Assembly (NCBI GenBank): GCA_020632795.1
Contig: JACKEV010000013.1
Span: forward strand, 186,001-250,000
Source of the DNA: Alphaproteobacteria bacterium
GTDB lineage: Bacteria > Myxococcota_A > UBA796 > CAJQPC01
Reading direction: 5' to 3'
Length of the DNA: 64,000 nucleotides
Position numbers and translations under genes: made by a program. The notes beneath the pieces are model-generated. The model ran no database searches. It was not told the origin of the DNA and worked only from the letters and a program-made list of their open reading frames with translations. Shown here piece by piece: positions 37,942-45,760 of the stretch; position 1 is the first letter of the stretch, and each line of letters opens with the position of its first letter.

Positions 37942-38414
37942 TTTCCACCCATGGAAGGTTGGTCACTCAGGGGAGTATGGCCTGAGCCCCACTTGTTGTG
38001 AGAAATAGCCCGGCATAGGGCCGTCGCGTTGGGTGAGATGAAGCTGCCCCATGGATCCGCATTCAGACGTCGGTGTTTCGACCCGATGCGCCGAGCCCAT
38101 GGGGGGGCCGGGAGCATGGGGGCCGCCGAGGCGTGAGACATTGCTGAAACCATCGCTATGGTGCTTTGCATCAACGGCGAGCGAGCTACCGCTGAAGCCT
38201 CGATGCCATCGGCAACGGCCCACCGTGCGGCGCGGGCCGTGTGTGGTGTGTGAGCCCGAGAACGCCCCCGCCACTCCCCCCCCGGCAGGAACGCCCCGGG
38301 CTCACCTCTACATGGCGTCAGCCGGGGCGGCTGTGATCAAAGGCCGACATTTTTTCTGGAGGCGCCCCGTGCGATGGGCCGGAGCATTGCTGCACCCTGT
38401 GATAGGACGGGTCC
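37942..38414. other. Non-coding region upstream of the helicase
   Basis: A 473-bp gap between divergent genes. It contains mixed-GC sequence, a small palindrome (ACCAT-CGCT-ATGGT near 38151) and a T6 run near 38350, but no convincing ORF, IS end or tRNA-derived repeat. It probably marks one border of the foreign stretch and holds the helicase promoter. Confidence 0.4.
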
Positions 38415-39572
38415 GTGCCCACCCCTGACGACCTCGACCTGACCCTGGCCGATCTCGGTGACGAGGCGGGAGCGGCTGCGGCCGTGCGTGCGGCGCAGGC
38501 GGACCCGGGGCGCGCGCGGGCGCTGCTGGCCGCGCTGGAGCGCGACGGCACCGACGCGATGGCGGCGGCGCTGGCCCGGGCGCTACCGACCCCGCACCGG
38601 ACCGTGGCGCTGCGGCCGCTGGGGGTGTGGGCCCACACGCGGCTGGCCGCCGGGGCCGCCGAGGACGGGGCGCGGGCCCGGCGCCTCCACGACCTGAGCA
38701 TGTGGCTGTGGGCGGCGGGGCGGCGCGACGAGGCGGTGGCTGCAGCCCGGGAGGCCGTGGCGCTGGCCCGGCCCCTCGCCGACGCGCGCCCGGACGCCTT
38801 CCTCCCGGGCCTCGCCCGCGGCCTCAACAACCTCGGCATCTGGCTGGCGTCGCTGGGGCGCAAGACGGAGGCCCTGGCCGCCACCGAGGAGGCCGTCGCC
38901 CTCAAGCGGCGCCTCGCCAGCGGGGGCGGGGCGGCCCGACGCGCGGACCTCGCGTCCAGCTTGAACAACCTGGGCGGTCGGCTCTCGGCGCTGGGTCGTC
39001 GGGAGGAGGCCCTGGCCGCGCTCCAGGAGGCCTTCGCGCTCCACCGGGCGCTCGCGGAGGCGCACCCCGACGCCGTCCTCCCCGATCTGGCGTCCAGCCT
39101 CAGCAACCTGGGGGCGGTGCTGCGGGCGCTGGGCCGCACCGAGGAGGGGCTGGCCGCGACGACGGACGCGGTGGCGCTCCGCCGGACGCTGGCCGAGGCG
39201 GACCCCGATGGCTTCCTCCCGGATCTGGCGTCCAGCCTCCACAACCAGAGCGCCGCGCTGGCGTCGCTGGGGCGGTTGGCGGCGGCGCTGGCGGTGGTGG
39301 AGGAGGCGGTCGCGCTCCGCAGGCGCCTGGCCGAGGTCCAGCCCGACGCCTTCGAGGCCGATCTGGCCCGCAGCCTGGAGGCCTTGAGCAAGCGGCTGGC
39401 CGCGCTGGGGCGCCCCGAGGCCGCGGCGGCCGCGCTGGACGAGGCGATCACGGTGCGCGCGCGGCAGGTCGAGGCGCGCTTCGGGGCCACCGGCCTGGAC
39501 CGGGTGGTCTTCGGAGATGCCGATGGGGACGGCCTCACGGAAGAGGACACCCGAGAGAAGGGGGAGCGCTGA
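38415..39572 (+). CDS. TPR protein
   Basis: 385 residues from a GTG at 38415. Residues ~90-370 are at least five TPR units of ~48 residues with the recurring pattern DLASSLNNLGGRLSALGRR-EEAL and EAVAL-RR-LAE. No signal peptide or enzyme domain is present, so it is likely a cytoplasmic protein-interaction module. The C-terminus ends in an Asp-rich loop, DADGDGLTEED, that resembles a calcium-binding site. It converges on the SnoaL/SRPBCC gene with a 10-bp gap and returns to the high GC of the host. Confidence 0.8.
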   Translation: MPTPDDLDLTLADLGDEAGAAAAVRAAQADPGRARALLAALERDGTDAMAAALARALPTPHRTVALRPLGVWAHTRLAAGAAEDGARARRLHDLSMWLWAAGRRDEAVAAAREAVALARPLADARPDAFLPGLARGLNNLGIWLASLGRKTEALAATEEAVALKRRLASGGGAARRADLASSLNNLGGRLSALGRREEALAALQEAFALHRALAEAHPDAVLPDLASSLSNLGAVLRALGRTEEGLAATTDAVALRRTLAEADPDGFLPDLASSLHNQSAALASLGRLAAALAVVEEAVALRRRLAEVQPDAFEADLARSLEALSKRLAALGRPEAAAAALDEAITVRARQVEARFGATGLDRVVFGDADGDGLTEEDTREKGER

Positions 39573-39582
39573 GCGTCGACCC

Positions 39583-40467
39583 CTACGCCTCCCGCGCCCG
39601 CCGCTCCACCTCCTGCTTCAACGCCCGGTTGAAGTCCTTGAACACGGTCGCGACCTGCCCGGCCAGCGTGCGCCCCATCACGCTGGTGAGGCCGCCCGTG
39701 AAGCCGTCGGTCTGGACGAAGCGCGTGCGGCTGTTCGGCAGGGTCTCCACGACGTAGCGGTGGTTGTCCCGGATGCCCAGGATGACGGGGTCGGACCAGC
39801 CGAAGACGCGGCCCTCCTCGAAGTAGATCAGCTCGTGGGACGGGGTCTGCTCCACCCCCAGGCCCAGGCGGAAGGTGGTGTGGATGACGCCGTTCGCGCG
39901 GAAGTCCCCGGTGACCTTGACCAGGGAGTCGCACCACTCGCCGATGCGGTCGAAGTCCGTGAGCGTGGCCCAGACCCGCTCGTGGGAGGCCTCGATCTCG
40001 ATGGAGGTGTAGACCTTGACGTGGTCCGGGCCGACCGGCTCGACGCGCACGATCTCGTTGCCGTCCTTGGGGGGCGGCGTGATGAGGGCGAGGCCGTGGG
40101 CCACGTCCAGGTAGTCCTCCACCGCGTGGATGCGGCCATCACGCACGGTGAGGAAGATGGCGTGGACGTTGTCGTAGGGGCGTCCGTCCGGGGTCTCCGC
40201 CCACACGCGCACCCGCAGCGCGGCCCGGTCGCCCTGCACGAGCAGCTCGTCGAGGGCGGCCTGCACGGTCGCGAGATCCAGCATCTCCGCGTAGAGGCCG
40301 TTCAGGAACCAGCGCACCCGCTCGGCGCCCTCCATCGGCTTCACGCCGGCCGAGGGCATCACCCACCACTGCACATCGGGGGCGAGCAGGGCGAGGGTCT
40401 CGTCCGGGTGGCCGAACACTTCGACGAAGCGGGTGGCGAGCTGCTGGACGGTGGGGTGGTCGCTCAT
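39583..40467 (-). CDS. SnoaL-like plus SRPBCC two-domain protein
   Basis: 294 residues. Residues ~1-130 are an NTF2/SnoaL-like fold (TRFVEVFGHPDETLALLAP, then AIFLTVRDGRIHAVEDYLD). Residues ~145-290 are an SRPBCC/START-like ligand-binding domain (VYTSIEIEASHERVWATL followed by DFDRIGEWCDSL). Both folds bind hydrophobic small molecules and occur in polyketide cyclases and related enzymes; the fusion of the two is uncommon. ATG at 40467 has GGAGG about 6 nt upstream. No biosynthetic cluster is nearby, so its ligand is unknown. Confidence 0.8.
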   Translation of the reverse strand: MSDHPTVQQLATRFVEVFGHPDETLALLAPDVQWWVMPSAGVKPMEGAERVRWFLNGLYAEMLDLATVQAALDELLVQGDRAALRVRVWAETPDGRPYDNVHAIFLTVRDGRIHAVEDYLDVAHGLALITPPPKDGNEIVRVEPVGPDHVKVYTSIEIEASHERVWATLTDFDRIGEWCDSLVKVTGDFRANGVIHTTFRLGLGVEQTPSHELIYFEEGRVFGWSDPVILGIRDNHRYVVETLPNSRTRFVQTDGFTGGLTSVMGRTLAGQVATVFKDFNRALKQEVERRAREA

Positions 40468-40531
40468 GGGTCCTCCTTCCTGTTGAGGGGGTATTGCACC
40501 ACAGAGCGGAGCCCGCTGGCGAGACTCTTCG

Positions 40532-41974
40532 TCAGGACCGCCGCCGCCGCCTCCCCAGCGCCAACCCGGCCAGCAACGCCGCGAACCCGCCCGCCCCGCC
40601 CGCGCTGCTGCACCCCGAGGGGGCCGGCTCGCCGGCCGTGAAGACGCATCGGCTGATGGGGTAGAGCACGTCGGCGGTGACGTAGAGGTAGTAGTCCTGG
40701 CCCGGTACGAGGGCGGGCGGCGCGCCGGAGGCCGGGTGGACCTGGAACATGCCGTCGGGCACCTGGCCGTAGGTCACCGACTCGGAGTAGACCGGCGAGC
40801 CCTCCCGGGGCAGGTCGACGCGCCAGAGGGTGCCCTCGGGGAGGTCGAGGTTGGGGGGCACGGTGGGGGAGGTGGCCCCGGCCTCCAGCACGTAGATGTA
40901 GCGGGCCCGGCCGGGCGCCCAGCGGAGCACGCCGTCGGCGTCGACGCCCTCGGCCTCGGTGCAGCGCTCGGGCTCGTAGTTGAGCTGGGCGTCCAGGGGT
41001 CCGGCGCCGTACAGGTCGCCGTCGAACTCGTCGATGGTGCGGCCGCGGTGCTCCAGCTCGGCCTCGAAGATGGCCATCATCCGCGCCTGATCGGTGGTGG
41101 GGATGATGGAGAGGTAGGGGTCCTCGGGGGAGGAGCGCTCGAAGCCGTTGTTCTCCTCGGGCAGGTACGTGCCGAAGCCGATGGTGGGGATCCAGCCCGC
41201 GCCCATGGCCAGGCCGCGGTCGTTGAACTGGTTCAGGAGGTTGCCCTCGAAGTCGGCGTCGAACACCGCCGGGCCGTCGGGGGCGACCGCCGAGTGGCAG
41301 CAGTCGCAGGAGCCCGCCCGGAGCTGGTCGCGCACCCAGTCGACCTCGGCCGCATACGCGGGGTCCTCCATGCGGGGGTCGACCGCGTCGGCGCGGGGGT
41401 TGGCGGGCGCCGCGCTGTAGGGGCGCTGGCGGCGGATGACGTCGCAGTCCGCGTAGTCGGAGAAGCTGCGGCCCTCCTCGGTGGCGCCGGAGACGATCTG
41501 CCAGGTGCAGACCTCGCCGTCCTCGGACGCGCCCGCCGGCTCACCGGGCAGCGGGTCGACGCAGACCTGCTCCGGCAGGGGGAAGGGGTCTTCCAGCACC
41601 ACGATCTCATCGACGCCATCGCAGGCGGCCGCCGGGGTCCACACGCCGCGGGCGAAGGTCTCGCAGCCGAAGCGCTGGCTGCCGCACTTCGAGCCGTCGC
41701 TGCCCGCGACCGTGGTGCGGACCTGGTAGCCGTCCGCCTCGTAGGTGCAGGTGCCCAGCACCTCCTCGACTGCACAGGGTTCGCCCACCCGGAGGTCGAC
41801 GTCGTAACCGGCGCAGACCTCCTCGGCCTGGGCCAGCGCGGCGCCGTAGAACTCGGTGCACTCGGGCTCGCCGGAGAAGGGGCTGGTGTAGGCACAGCTT
41901 CCGACGACGTCGCCTTGGAGGACGACGGGGTCGGCGCCGCAGGAGGTCAGGAGGAGGAAGAGGATGGTGTTCAT
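40532..41974 (-). CDS. Secreted protein with CxxCH motif and MYXO-CTERM-like tail
   Basis: 480 residues, with a lipobox-like signal (LLLTSC) and many Cys. Residues ~220-232 contain SCDCCHS, which satisfies CxxCH, the c-type haem attachment motif. The C-terminus has the MYXO-CTERM arrangement: a Cys (SGCSS), a hydrophobic Ala/Leu stretch and a final run of arginines (GRRRRRS). This sorts proteins to the surface in Myxococcota. The first ~130 residues hold several Cys pairs. Having both an N-terminal lipobox and a C-terminal sorting tail is odd. The function is unknown; surface electron transfer is one possibility. Confidence 0.75.
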   Translation of the reverse strand: MNTILFLLLTSCGADPVVLQGDVVGSCAYTSPFSGEPECTEFYGAALAQAEEVCAGYDVDLRVGEPCAVEEVLGTCTYEADGYQVRTTVAGSDGSKCGSQRFGCETFARGVWTPAAACDGVDEIVVLEDPFPLPEQVCVDPLPGEPAGASEDGEVCTWQIVSGATEEGRSFSDYADCDVIRRQRPYSAAPANPRADAVDPRMEDPAYAAEVDWVRDQLRAGSCDCCHSAVAPDGPAVFDADFEGNLLNQFNDRGLAMGAGWIPTIGFGTYLPEENNGFERSSPEDPYLSIIPTTDQARMMAIFEAELEHRGRTIDEFDGDLYGAGPLDAQLNYEPERCTEAEGVDADGVLRWAPGRARYIYVLEAGATSPTVPPNLDLPEGTLWRVDLPREGSPVYSESVTYGQVPDGMFQVHPASGAPPALVPGQDYYLYVTADVLYPISRCVFTAGEPAPSGCSSAGGAGGFAALLAGLALGRRRRRS

Positions 41975-42088
41975 AGTCTATACATTAATGGTGCAAACAA
42001 TGTACAGGCAAGTGACATCTGCAGCCCGGCCCGCTGTCGTTCCCCCCGCTCGGTTGATCCCCGGCCTTGGCGGCGCCATCATGCCCCC
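41975..42088. promoter_or_regulatory. AT-rich divergent promoter region
   Basis: The first ~45 bp (41975-42020) are the most AT-rich stretch of this part of the window, between two divergent secreted-protein genes. On the minus strand TTGCCT, 18 bp, TAATGT is a usable promoter pair close to the ATG at 41974. No operator repeat was found. Confidence 0.35.
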
Positions 42089-44071
42089 ATGCGCCCGCTT
42101 CTCCTCCTCGCTCTGGCCCTGACCGCCGCCTGCCGCGGCAAGGACGGGACCCCTGACTCCACCCCGGTCGACTCGGCGATCCCCGCCGTGGATGGCGATG
42201 ACGACGGCTTCACGGAAGACGTCGACTGCGACGACGCCGACCCGGCCGTGCACCCCGAGGCCGACGAGCGCTGCAACGGCGTGGACGACGACTGCGACGG
42301 GGACATCGACGAGGACGCCTCGGACGCCGGGACCTGGTACACCGACGGCGACGGCGACGAGTACGGCGACGCCGCGGTGATCGCCTGCGCCCAGCCGGAG
42401 GGCACCGTCAGCCTGCCCGGGGACTGCGACGACGGCGACGCCGCCGTGAACCCGGGCGCCGCCGAGGTCTGCAACGGAGTCGACGACGACTGCGACGGCC
42501 TGGTGGACGACGCGGACACCGACGTGGAGGGGGTCTCCCCCTGGCACCCCGACGCGGACGGCGACACCTACGGCGACCCGGAGATCACGACCGTGGCCTG
42601 CGACGCCCCCGCCGGGCACGTCGCGGACGACAGTGACTGCGACGACAGCTCCGCCGCCGCGGCCCCCGGGCTGGAGGAGATCTGCGGCGACGGCCTGGAC
42701 AACGACTGCGACGGGACCGCCAACGGCTGCGGGCTCTCCGGGCGGTTCAACGCCAGCGACGCCGACTTTGTGCTGTGGGGGGAGGGGACCTACGACTACG
42801 CGGGGGCGGCCCTCGAGGTGCCCGGGGACCTGGACGGGGACGGCTTCAACGAGGTCGTGGTGGGCGCGCCGGGGCGCTCCAGCGGTCGGGGTCCCGGCGC
42901 GGTGTATGTCGTGAACGGCCCGGTGACCGCCTCGATGGACCTGGCCGACGCGGACGCCATCCTGGTGGGGGAGGCCGGCGAGGACTACGCCGGCCAGGTG
43001 GTGGCCGGCACCGGGGACCTGGACGGGGACGGGCGGCCGGATCTGGCCGTGAGCGCGATCGGGAACGACACGACCGGCACCTACGCCGGAGCGGTGTACC
43101 TGCTGCTCAGCGCCCCGAGCGGCGACGGGGCCCTCGCGGACGCGGAGGTGGTCTTCTATGGGCAGTCGGTGGGCGACGCCCTGGGGACCGGCCTGTGCCG
43201 GGCGGGCGACCTCAACGGAGACGGGGCCGCAGACCTGGTGATGGGCGCGTCCAACTACGAGGTCAACGGGGTGAACCGGGGCGCGGTCTATCTCTTCGAC
43301 GGTCCTTTGAGCGGCTCGCCCGGCCTGGGCGACGCCGACGCCCTCATCATCGGCGGCGACCCCTCGGACAACGCCGGCACCGACCTGGCCGGCGCGGGGG
43401 ACACCGACGGCGACGGGCTGGACGACCTGCTGCTTGGGGTCACCGCCCTGGGCACCGAGGGCGGCGCGCAGCTCCTGCTGGGGCCCATCGCTGGCGACGT
43501 GGACCTGAGCGACGCCGACGCCCGCTTGACCGGGGAGGCCTACAACGACAACGCCGGGGACTCGGTGGCCGGGCCCGGCGACACCGACGGGGACGGCTAC
43601 ACCGACCTGCTCATCGGGGCGCCCAGCAACGCCACCGAGGCGGAGCGCGCAGGCGTGGCGTACCTCGTGCGCGGGCCGGTCGGCGGGACCCACGACCTCG
43701 GCGACCGCGCCGACGCCATCCTGGTGGGGCGCATCGCGTTCGGCGCCGCCGGACGGGCGGTGGCCGCGCCGGGGGACGTGGACGGGGACGGCCAGCCGGA
43801 CCTGCTCATCGGGGCCATCTGGGATGGCACACAGACCGCCGAGGGCGGGGCGGCCTTCCTCGTCTCCGGGACGGTCAGCGGGACGGTGGACCTGGACGAC
43901 GCCACGGCGGTCTTCGAGGCCGACGGCACCGCGGTGTGGCTGGGGGCGATGGTGGACGGGGGCGACGTGGGCGGCGACGGCGCCCCGGACCTGCTCATCG
44001 GGGCCACCGGCGACACGGCCAGCGGCTTCGGCAGCGGCGCGGTCTACGGGTTCAGCGGTCGGGGGCTCTGA
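42089..44071 (+). CDS. MopE-type metal-binding / FG-GAP propeller lipoprotein
   Basis: 660 residues with a lipoprotein signal (lipobox TAAC). Three metal-binding repeats of the MopE type follow, each with a DxDGDxYGD-like or DDDGFTED lead and a Cys-Asp core (DCDDADPAVHP, CNGVDDDCDG; GDCDDGDAAVNP, CNGVDDDCDG; SDCDDSS, NDCDG). The rest is seven FG-GAP repeats (for example GDLDGDGFNEVVVGAPG, GDVDGDGQPDLLIGA), which would close a seven-bladed integrin-like propeller with a calcium loop in each blade. It is an outer-surface calcium- or copper-binding adhesin-like protein. The ATG at 42089 was chosen over the upstream out-of-frame ATG at 42081. Confidence 0.9.
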   Translation: MRPLLLLALALTAACRGKDGTPDSTPVDSAIPAVDGDDDGFTEDVDCDDADPAVHPEADERCNGVDDDCDGDIDEDASDAGTWYTDGDGDEYGDAAVIACAQPEGTVSLPGDCDDGDAAVNPGAAEVCNGVDDDCDGLVDDADTDVEGVSPWHPDADGDTYGDPEITTVACDAPAGHVADDSDCDDSSAAAAPGLEEICGDGLDNDCDGTANGCGLSGRFNASDADFVLWGEGTYDYAGAALEVPGDLDGDGFNEVVVGAPGRSSGRGPGAVYVVNGPVTASMDLADADAILVGEAGEDYAGQVVAGTGDLDGDGRPDLAVSAIGNDTTGTYAGAVYLLLSAPSGDGALADAEVVFYGQSVGDALGTGLCRAGDLNGDGAADLVMGASNYEVNGVNRGAVYLFDGPLSGSPGLGDADALIIGGDPSDNAGTDLAGAGDTDGDGLDDLLLGVTALGTEGGAQLLLGPIAGDVDLSDADARLTGEAYNDNAGDSVAGPGDTDGDGYTDLLIGAPSNATEAERAGVAYLVRGPVGGTHDLGDRADAILVGRIAFGAAGRAVAAPGDVDGDGQPDLLIGAIWDGTQTAEGGAAFLVSGTVSGTVDLDDATAVFEADGTAVWLGAMVDGGDVGGDGAPDLLIGATGDTASGFGSGAVYGFSGRGL

Positions 44072-44081
44072 GCGGTCCGCG

Positions 44082-44996
44082 CTACTGCGGGGCGGGCTCC
44101 TCGGCCGACGGGGCCTCCTCAGCCGGTGGCGCCTCCTCGGCTGGTGGCGCCTCCTCGGTGGCGTCCGGCTCGGGCGCCGGGGTCGGCGCGTCTCTGCCCA
44201 TCTCGGCGCGGGCCTTCTCGACCAGGCTCTCCAGCGACACCTCGGTGGAGCGGCTGGGGACGGGCAGGGTGAAGGCGTCGGGGATGCGGCCCAGCTCCTC
44301 CCAGCTCGTGAACTCCAGCTCCAGGGTCAGGTCGATGGGGGGGACCTCGACGCGGACCTCCTCGGGGAGGCGGCTGCCGCCGACCTTGACGTAGTCGGCG
44401 TACTCGGCGACCAGGACCTGGGCGCCGTCGGGGCCGAACGCCTCGACCCGGCGGGTGGTCAGCTCCTTGGGGTCGAGGGAGACCTCGGCGCGGGTGCCCT
44501 GGGGCCCGGCGAAGGTGAAGACCGCGGTGTCCCCCTCGGCGCGGTGGTCGAGGACCTCGGCGCCGTCGAAGGGCAGCCGCCCGATCATCAGGGAGACGAC
44601 GTCCCCCAGGCCCGCCGCGCCGCCGGTGACGTCGCGGAGCAGGGCCTCGCCGTTGCTGGAGGTGTAGAAGGTGTTCTCGGGCACCACGAACAAGCTGACC
44701 GCCTGGCCGTCAGACACGGCGTAGACCAGCGGGGTGCCCAGGGGGTTGAAGATCTCCAGCCGGAAGCGGCCCGGCCGGTGGACCAGCAGCGCCCCCCGGG
44801 TGCTGCCCTTGAGGTCCATGGTGGGGGCGTTGATCTCCAGCCCGTAGGCCGCCTTGAGGGCGAAGGGGACCTGCCGCTCCCAGGCCGCCACCGCCAGGGT
44901 GGCCGGGTCCTGGATGGGATCGGTGCCCTTGGGGGGCTTCTTTCCGCCGCATCCGGCGAGGACGACCAGGCTGAGCCACAACGACGCGCTTCTCAT
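44082..44996 (-). CDS. LolB/DUF4292-like lipoprotein
   Basis: 304 residues with a lipobox LAGC. The core (LLVHRPGRFRLEIFNPLGTPLVYAVSD, then LFVVPENTFY) has the half-barrel pattern of LolA/LolB and DUF4292 proteins, which carry lipids or lipoproteins at the outer membrane. The last ~45 residues are a low-complexity Glu/Ala/Pro tail with EEAPPAEEAP repeats. The ATG (44996) overlaps the upstream stop as TGATG, so it is translationally coupled to the TPR lipoprotein. It ends the minus-strand run that starts with glpD. Confidence 0.75.
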   Translation of the reverse strand: MRSASLWLSLVVLAGCGGKKPPKGTDPIQDPATLAVAAWERQVPFALKAAYGLEINAPTMDLKGSTRGALLVHRPGRFRLEIFNPLGTPLVYAVSDGQAVSLFVVPENTFYTSSNGEALLRDVTGGAAGLGDVVSLMIGRLPFDGAEVLDHRAEGDTAVFTFAGPQGTRAEVSLDPKELTTRRVEAFGPDGAQVLVAEYADYVKVGGSRLPEEVRVEVPPIDLTLELEFTSWEELGRIPDAFTLPVPSRSTEVSLESLVEKARAEMGRDAPTPAPEPDATEEAPPAEEAPPAEEAPSAEEPAPQ

Positions 44997-45400
44997 CACT
45001 CCTCCCCGGGGGGATCCTGCTGCTGATAATGGACCTGCTCCCACGCGGCCATCGCGCGGGGGTCCTCGGGGTCCAGCGCCAGGGCGCGGTCTGCGGCCTC
45101 CAAGGCGTCCTCGGGGCGGTCCAGCTCGACGTAGAGCAGCGCCAGCTCCCCCCGAAGCCAGGCGCTCTGCGGATCGAACAGCACCGCCCGCCGCAGCAGC
45201 CGCTCGGCCTCGTCGGGGGCGCCCCGGTCCCAGGCGACCCGGGCCTGGAGGTAGGCGCTGCGGGCGGCGTAGGAGAGTTGGGGCTCCGGCGGCGCGGCGG
45301 GCGCGGGCGGCGGGGGAGGGGGCTTGGGGGCGCAGGAGAGGAGGAGGAGGAGGGCGGGGAGACTGACCTTTGGGGCGGGGCGGATCAGGTCGTCCTTCAC
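44996..45400 (-). CDS. Small TPR lipoprotein
   Basis: 134 residues. The signal (VSLPALLLLLSC) ends in a lipobox and is followed by a Pro/Ala linker and about two TPRs (AYLQARVAWDRGAPDEAERLLRR, ELALLYVELDRPEDALEAADRALALDP). The start is taken at the GTG 45400, which has GAGAGGG 6 nt upstream and gives a normal signal length; a GTG at 45436 overlapping the FmdB stop (GTGA) is an alternative. The chosen start codon lies in the loop of a perfect hairpin (see 45388-45408). Role: probably outer-membrane assembly or cell-envelope scaffolding with its coupled partner. Confidence 0.7.
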   Translation of the reverse strand: MKDDLIRPAPKVSLPALLLLLSCAPKPPPPPPAPAAPPEPQLSYAARSAYLQARVAWDRGAPDEAERLLRRAVLFDPQSAWLRGELALLYVELDRPEDALEAADRALALDPEDPRAMAAWEQVHYQQQDPPGEE

Positions 45401-45408
45401 GGACGACC
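45388..45408 (-). promoter_or_regulatory. Hairpin presenting the start codon of the TPR lipoprotein
   Basis: GGTCGTCC (45388-45395) and GGACGACC (45401-45408) form a perfect 8-bp stem with a 5-nt loop. On the minus-strand mRNA the loop contains the GTG at 45400, with the purine-rich binding site just 5' of the stem. It could modulate translation initiation. It also helps to explain why an upstream overlapping start might be used instead. Confidence 0.5.
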
Positions 45409-45432
45409 CTCTCCGACCCGCCTCCAACCTCC

Positions 45433-45741
45433 TCACTCCACCGACTCCGGCCCCTTGTCCCCCTGGCTGCGCTTGAGCTTGCCGCCCTCGTTCCGGTACA
45501 CCGTGAACCCGGAGCGCTCGATCTGCCCCGCGGTGGGGCGGTCGCCGAAGACCTCCGCGCGCACCAGGCCCGCGGGGGCGGAGAGGGCGCGGGTGAGCTG
45601 GCCCGCACCCCGGTGGTCGGCGCCGCTGTCCGGGCCCAGGGCGCAGCGGTAGCCGCAGATCCGGGGGTCGGGGTCGCCGGGCTGCTGGAAGACCTCCAGC
45701 AGCGCGTCGCAGTCCTGGCAGCGGTACTCGTAGAGCGGCAT
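45433..45741 (-). CDS. FmdB-family zinc-ribbon protein
   Basis: 102 residues. MPLYEYRCQDCDALLEVFQ is the standard FmdB start, and the zinc ribbon is completed by Cys29 and Cys33 (ICGYRC). The C-terminal half is basic and unstructured. A TACAAT box is only 8 nt upstream of the ATG, which would make a near-leaderless transcript. It follows the glycosidase-like gene by 19 bp. FmdB-type proteins are small regulators or nucleic-acid-binding proteins of unclear role. Confidence 0.85.
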   Translation of the reverse strand: MPLYEYRCQDCDALLEVFQQPGDPDPRICGYRCALGPDSGADHRGAGQLTRALSAPAGLVRAEVFGDRPTAGQIERSGFTVYRNEGGKLKRSQGDKGPESVE

Positions 45742-45760
45742 GGGCGCTATTGTAGCCCTG

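Noticed and set aside
30787..38414. Integrative element with att sites
   Set aside because: No integrase and no repeat of the tRNA 3' end were found by eye; the stretch is described only as accessory.
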